9,306 bases of DNA, taken from Desulfofustis sp. Its GTDB lineage: Bacteria > Desulfobacterota > Desulfobulbia > Desulfobulbales > Desulfocapsaceae. Of this stretch, positions 6,266-9,306 are shown piece by piece. The stretch is taken from positions 1 to 9,306 of the forward strand of contig JARFQM010000354.1 of NCBI GenBank assembly GCA_029287755.1. The letters run 5' to 3'. The first letter of the stretch is position 1. Each line of letters begins with the position of its first letter. The translations under genes and the position numbers were made by a program. The notes under the pieces are model-generated. The model was not told the DNA's origin and made no database searches. It saw nothing but the letters and a program-made list of their open reading frames with translations.

Positions 6266-6755
6266 TATCGATGCCCTGGTCGAGGATGAGTGGTATGCGG
6301 TACGCTACTCGGGGGAGATTCCCGAAGTCGCCTATCACGGTGCCGTCTACCACCTGACCGAGGCCCGAAACGGCCCTCAGATCGAGTTAAGCGGCGCTCA
6401 GCTGAGCCGCCTGCTCGGAGCGGTCAGCCAGCGCTACCTGGAGATCACCCTGCGGGATCTGCTTCCGGAAAACAAGCGCAGCGGAGGTTATCGCGGCCTC
6501 AAACGCTCCTTTGTCAATTGGCAGCGTTATCTCTCTTTCTGCGAACGCTATGGCATCGATGGGACACTCCACCAGGAGACTGTCGGTGGTGCGCTCTGCA
6601 ACTTTCTGCTCCACGAGGCTGATCTCGTGCAGATTGGCGAGGTCCAGGATGAACTTAACTGCAGCTTTACCGAGCTGCTCAGATTCGTCGAGCTTCTCGG
6701 ACTGAGCCCGGCGGTGATCCCCGAGTCGGTGAAAAACTATTTCCTGGGCGGTTGA
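6246..6755 (+). CDS. Unrecognised 169-residue cytoplasmic protein overlapping hemA
   Basis: I do not recognise a family. The protein starts at the ATG at 6246 inside hemA (20-nt overlap) and reads MTTPTVDIDALVEDEWY; a TTG at 6234 would add four residues. It has no signal peptide or long hydrophobic segment. The first 60 residues mix short strands and a helix (VEDEWYAVRYSGEIP, AVYHLTEA, LSGAQLSRLLGAV). The middle is basic and aromatic (YRGLKRSFVNWQRYLSFCERYGI, residues 82-104), and the C-terminal part is helical and acidic. Cysteines lie at 99, 118 and 139. Codon use looks like that of its neighbours and the frame stays open up to a convergent gene, so it is very likely expressed. As the last gene of the haem operon it could be a partner or regulator of HemA, but nothing visible proves that. 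Confidence 0.75.
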   Translation: MTTPTVDIDALVEDEWYAVRYSGEIPEVAYHGAVYHLTEARNGPQIELSGAQLSRLLGAVSQRYLEITLRDLLPENKRSGGYRGLKRSFVNWQRYLSFCERYGIDGTLHQETVGGALCNFLLHEADLVQIGEVQDELNCSFTELLRFVELLGLSPAVIPESVKNYFLGG

Positions 6756-7081
6756 GATTCCGTGGGAGCCGGATACTTTCTTTCGTTGGCGTTCATTTTT
6801 TCCAGGGCTGACTCGATCGGGTCAATGCCAAAGGTCGAGGCAAGCAGGCTCAGATAGATCATGACATCACCAATTTCCTCTTCTATATGCGAACGGGTGT
6901 CTGGATCCGGTGCAAAGCTCTGGGAGGGCGTCATCCACTGGAATATCTCCAGCAACTCGGCGCATTCGACCGAAAGGGCCATGGCCAGGTTCTTGGGACT
7001 GTGAAAGTGCTGCCAGTCTCTTTGCACCCTGAATTCTTCTATGCGGCTCAGCAAATTTTCCAACGCGGCGGTCTTTGTCAT
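6737..7081 (-). CDS. MazG-like nucleotide pyrophosphohydrolase
   Basis: This 114-residue all-alpha protein resembles the small MazG/dCTPase (DCTPP1-like) enzymes that hydrolyse non-canonical or surplus nucleoside triphosphates to monophosphate and pyrophosphate. The fingerprint is plain: RDWQHFHSPKNLAMALSVE (21-39), the metal-binding pairs E39xxE42 (VECAEL) and E69xxD72 (EEEIGDV), then a final helix with ALEKMNANERKYP. Length and motifs match the single-domain family. The start at 7081 was chosen by family length; it has no ribosome binding site. An in-frame ATG at 7222 with AAGG 3 nt upstream would add 47 residues, rich in Thr, Ser, Asn and Tyr and unlike any known extension. The gene is convergent with the unknown gene downstream of hemA and overlaps its end by 19 nt. 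It is divergent from the S41 protease. Confidence 0.85.
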   Translation of the reverse strand: MTKTAALENLLSRIEEFRVQRDWQHFHSPKNLAMALSVECAELLEIFQWMTPSQSFAPDPDTRSHIEEEIGDVMIYLSLLASTFGIDPIESALEKMNANERKYPAPTESQPPRK

Positions 7082-7287
7082 GGTATTTGTCGTAGTAATT
7101 GTCGATTTGTTCTGGTATGAATGCAGGCTACCTGAAAAATTGTCTTTTGGCTCAATCTCTGCGTTGCGCGCGTAAATTTCATCCTTGGAATATCGATAAG
7201 GCCTGCGGTAAAATTCTTCCATGTGCCTTGATCTTCAGCAATAACCCTGGTTTTGCAAGGTGCGCCACCGGCCATCAGGGCTATGAA

Positions 7288-7317
7288 TTGAACGTATGTC
7301 GCCGGGTAAATTATTAA
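7288..7317 (+). promoter_or_regulatory. Possible promoter of the S41 protease
   Basis: TTGAAC (7288-7293) and TATTAA (7312-7317, four of six) are separated by 18 nt. Transcription from this promoter would start at about 7324, on or next to the ATG at 7325, so the mRNA would be nearly leaderless. No Shine-Dalgarno sequence is visible, which agrees with that. The rest of 7082-7324 shows no other gene or clear structure. Confidence 0.35.
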
Positions 7318-7324
7318 CGACATT

Positions 7325-9306
7325 ATGAAAAACAGCAAATTACATCTACTTTCGTGCCTCATACTCACCATACTTCTGCTGGGACCCGCAATTCTGTCGG
7401 CCCAAGTCGACCCCGAGGTCGATGAGAAGCGCAACAAGCTGATCGGCTATATGCTCGGCAAGCAGCTTCCTTCCATACACTACAGCGACAAGCAAGTTAA
7501 CGATGAGCTGGCGCAAGCGGCTTTTGATCTCTATCTGAAACAGCTCGATTTTCAGAAACGCTTCCTGCTCAAGCAGGACGCCGAATACCTAAGCTCTTAC
7601 GCTACCCTGATCGATGACAATCTGTTGCGGGGCACCATAGCTTTGCCCAAAGCGGGCTACGATATCATGGCCGCACGCATCGATCAGGCAGAGCGGCTGG
7701 TCGATCTCTTACTGGCCAGTGCCATCGAGGCCGAGGGCGTGGAGTCGATGGAGACCGATCCGGAAAAACTTGACTATGCCATCGATAAAGACGACCTGAA
7801 GCAGCGCTGGCGATTAATCCTCAAAGCGGAGATCATGAACCGCTACCTAGACCTGGAAGAGGAATACCAGGCCGAGGGAAAGACCATCGATCAGCAGGCG
7901 CTCTGGACCGAGGCCAGCCAAAGAGTCAGCAAGAGATTCAAAGATTTCTTCAACCGCCTGCACCAGGAAACCCTGCAGGATCACTATGACCGGTTCTTCA
8001 ATGCCGTGGCCCGCGCCTTTGATCCGCACACCAACTATATGGCCCCGGACCGCAAAGAAGATTTTGATATCCACATGCGCGGCAGCCTCGAAGGTATTGG
8101 TGCGCTGTTGAGGGAAGAAGACGGGTATATCAAAGTGGTGAGGATTATCCCGGGGAGCGCTTCGGCCAGGGAAGGCCGGCTGCAGGCCGAAGATATTATC
8201 CTGGCCGTGGCTGAGAAGGACGGCGAACCGGTGGAGATCACCGACATGCGCCTGCGGGACGCGGTGCGCCTGATCCGCGGGCCGAAGGGAACCGAAGTAC
8301 GACTGACGGTGCGCAAGCCCGACGGAACCAAGGATATCATTGCCATCTCCCGCGATGTCGTGCAGATTGAGGAGACCTTTGTCAAATATGCGGTACTCGA
8401 GGCCCAGGACACCAAATTCGGCTATATCAGGATCCCGAGTTTTTACCGGGATTTTGAAAAGAGCCGTTTGGGTCAAGGCCGCAATTCCACCAAAGATACC
8501 CGAGATGCTATCCTGGAGCTGCGTAATCAGGGAATCGAGGGCATCATTCTGGACCTGAGAAACAACGGCGGGGGGTCTCTTGTGGATGCGGTCGATATCA
8601 CCGGTCTATTCATCGATCAGGGCCCTGTAGTGCAGGTCAAGAACAGCCAAGGCATGAAGCGGGTCCTCCAGGACGACGATGCAACCCTGGTGTACGACGG
8701 CCCGCTGGTGGTGCTGGTAAACCGCTTTTCAGCCTCGGCCTCGGAAATCGTAGCCGCCGCCCTGCAGGACTATCGCCGGGCCATCGTGGTCGGCGGTCAG
8801 CACACCCACGGCAAGGGGACCGTGCAGACCATTATCGATCTCAACGAAAACATCCCGCTTCTGCATCTCAGGCGCTACGACGATCTTGGTGCCTTGAAGG
8901 CGACCATCCAGAAATTCTACCGGATTGACGGAGGTTCGACGCAATACAAGGGGGTCGTGCCCGATGTAATCTTGCCCAGCCTCTTTCAAAATCTGAAATC
9001 GGGCGAACAGTACCTGGACTACTCTCTACCGTGGGACCAGGATGAACCGGTCAAATACGACTCCTATTCCGACAAGGTCGGAGACCTGCAGGCTATTATT
9101 GACAGAAGCAAGGCGCGTATCAGAGAGTCCGCCGATCTTTTGCTGATCGAAGAGGAGGCGGCGCGGGCCGCCACAAGATCGGAGCAGACCGTGATCGAAC
9201 TCGATCTGGACTCGATGCGGGCCAAGCGGGCTGAAGAAAAACAGGCTCGCGAGAAGGTTGGCGCTCATTATTCCAGATTGGAGGAAGACGATCTGGAAGA
9301 TCCTGC
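7325..9306 (+). CDS. prc: Carboxy-terminal processing protease Prc/Tsp (S41 family), 3' end missing
   Basis: This periplasmic serine protease trims or degrades proteins from unstructured C-termini; E. coli Prc processes FtsI and degrades tagged and envelope proteins. 660 residues are present and the frame is open at the edge. A signal peptide comes first (hydrophobic 8-24, cleavage near LSA/Q at 26), then the helical Tsp N-terminal region (about 27-240). A PDZ domain (about 255-335; EGIGALL, IIPGSASAREGRLQAEDIILAV) precedes the protease core: YIRIPSFY, DLRNNGGGS, NRFSASASE with Ser471, Asp482 and GKGTVQ with Lys497 (the Ser/Lys dyad and the accompanying Asp of E. coli Prc). After ATIQKFYRIDGGSTQ.KGVVPD a charged helical C-terminal domain begins. 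E. coli Prc (682 residues) suggests only a few dozen residues are missing. The loop before Lys497 (GGQHTHGK) is one residue longer than in E. coli. Confidence 0.95.
   Translation, partial: MKNSKLHLLSCLILTILLLGPAILSAQVDPEVDEKRNKLIGYMLGKQLPSIHYSDKQVNDELAQAAFDLYLKQLDFQKRFLLKQDAEYLSSYATLIDDNLLRGTIALPKAGYDIMAARIDQAERLVDLLLASAIEAEGVESMETDPEKLDYAIDKDDLKQRWRLILKAEIMNRYLDLEEEYQAEGKTIDQQALWTEASQRVSKRFKDFFNRLHQETLQDHYDRFFNAVARAFDPHTNYMAPDRKEDFDIHMRGSLEGIGALLREEDGYIKVVRIIPGSASAREGRLQAEDIILAVAEKDGEPVEITDMRLRDAVRLIRGPKGTEVRLTVRKPDGTKDIIAISRDVVQIEETFVKYAVLEAQDTKFGYIRIPSFYRDFEKSRLGQGRNSTKDTRDAILELRNQGIEGIILDLRNNGGGSLVDAVDITGLFIDQGPVVQVKNSQGMKRVLQDDDATLVYDGPLVVLVNRFSASASEIVAAALQDYRRAIVVGGQHTHGKGTVQTIIDLNENIPLLHLRRYDDLGALKATIQKFYRIDGGSTQYKGVVPDVILPSLFQNLKSGEQYLDYSLPWDQDEPVKYDSYSDKVGDLQAIIDRSKARIRESADLLLIEEEAARAATRSEQTVIELDLDSMRAKRAEEKQAREKVGAHYSRLEEDDLEDP

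Noticed and set aside
7082..7222. 47-residue N-terminal extension of the MazG-like protein
   Set aside because: The added residues have no family counterpart and unusual composition; the shorter start gives the normal family length. The upstream AAGG leaves some doubt.
7847..8476. A 209-residue open frame on the minus strand inside the protease gene
   Set aside because: It is fully antisense to the PDZ and protease domains of Prc, which match the family closely; its translation shows no recognisable motif.
1..9306. CRISPR arrays, tRNA or rRNA genes, insertion sequences, prophage or defence genes
   Set aside because: No regularly spaced repeats, no tRNA-like cloverleaf, no transposase or integrase reading frame and no defence-type domain were seen on either strand.

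Overview
This window reads as ordinary chromosomal DNA of a Gram-negative, cytochrome-c-making bacterium. I would place it in Desulfobacterota (former Deltaproteobacteria, possibly Desulfobulbales). That placement is inference from gene content: a precorrin-2 dehydrogenase / CcsB-type membrane protein / HemA cluster, envelope proteins with signal peptides, and moderately GC-rich coding DNA. No rRNA, tRNA, CRISPR array, insertion sequence or phage gene was seen.

Layout. (1) 1-1296, minus strand: a one-parvulin SurA-like periplasmic chaperone (280-1296) is followed by the first 30 codons of a RodZ-like helix-turn-helix protein that runs off the left edge (1-91). (2) 1297-1554: a divergent intergenic region. 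(3) 1555-2520, plus strand: a TlpA/ResA-type periplasmic thioredoxin (1555-2052), a promoter and roughly 125-nt leader, a 68-residue secreted cysteine peptide (2247-2453), and a strong intrinsic terminator (2486-2520). (4) 2598-6755, plus strand: a tightly packed run of uppP (undecaprenyl-diphosphatase), precorrin-2 dehydrogenase-like protein, CcsB/HemX-like cytochrome c assembly protein, hemA (glutamyl-tRNA reductase), and a 169-residue protein I do not recognise. Neighbours overlap or are at most 13 nt apart. (5) 6737-7081, minus strand: a small MazG-like nucleotide pyrophosphohydrolase whose end overlaps the unknown gene tail to tail. (6) 7325-9306, plus strand: a Prc/Tsp-type S41 carboxy-terminal processing protease, cut by the right edge.

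How the genes fit together. hemA commits glutamate to tetrapyrroles, the precorrin-2 dehydrogenase would divert tetrapyrrole toward sirohydrochlorin/sirohaem (or the haem made from it), and the CcsB-like protein handles haem for cytochrome c. The operon therefore looks like a tetrapyrrole and haem-use unit with a cell-wall lipid-carrier gene at its head. The flanking genes (SurA-like, TlpA-like, secreted cysteine peptide, Prc) form a periplasmic folding, redox and proteolysis neighbourhood.

No clearly new multi-gene system was found. The points most worth a second look are: the unrecognised protein overlapping hemA; the three-cysteine secreted peptide beside a thioredoxin; and three conserved-residue departures: Gly at the expected catalytic Asp of the precorrin-2 dehydrogenase, Asn in the WWD-type motif of CcsB, and Gln at both usual parvulin histidines.
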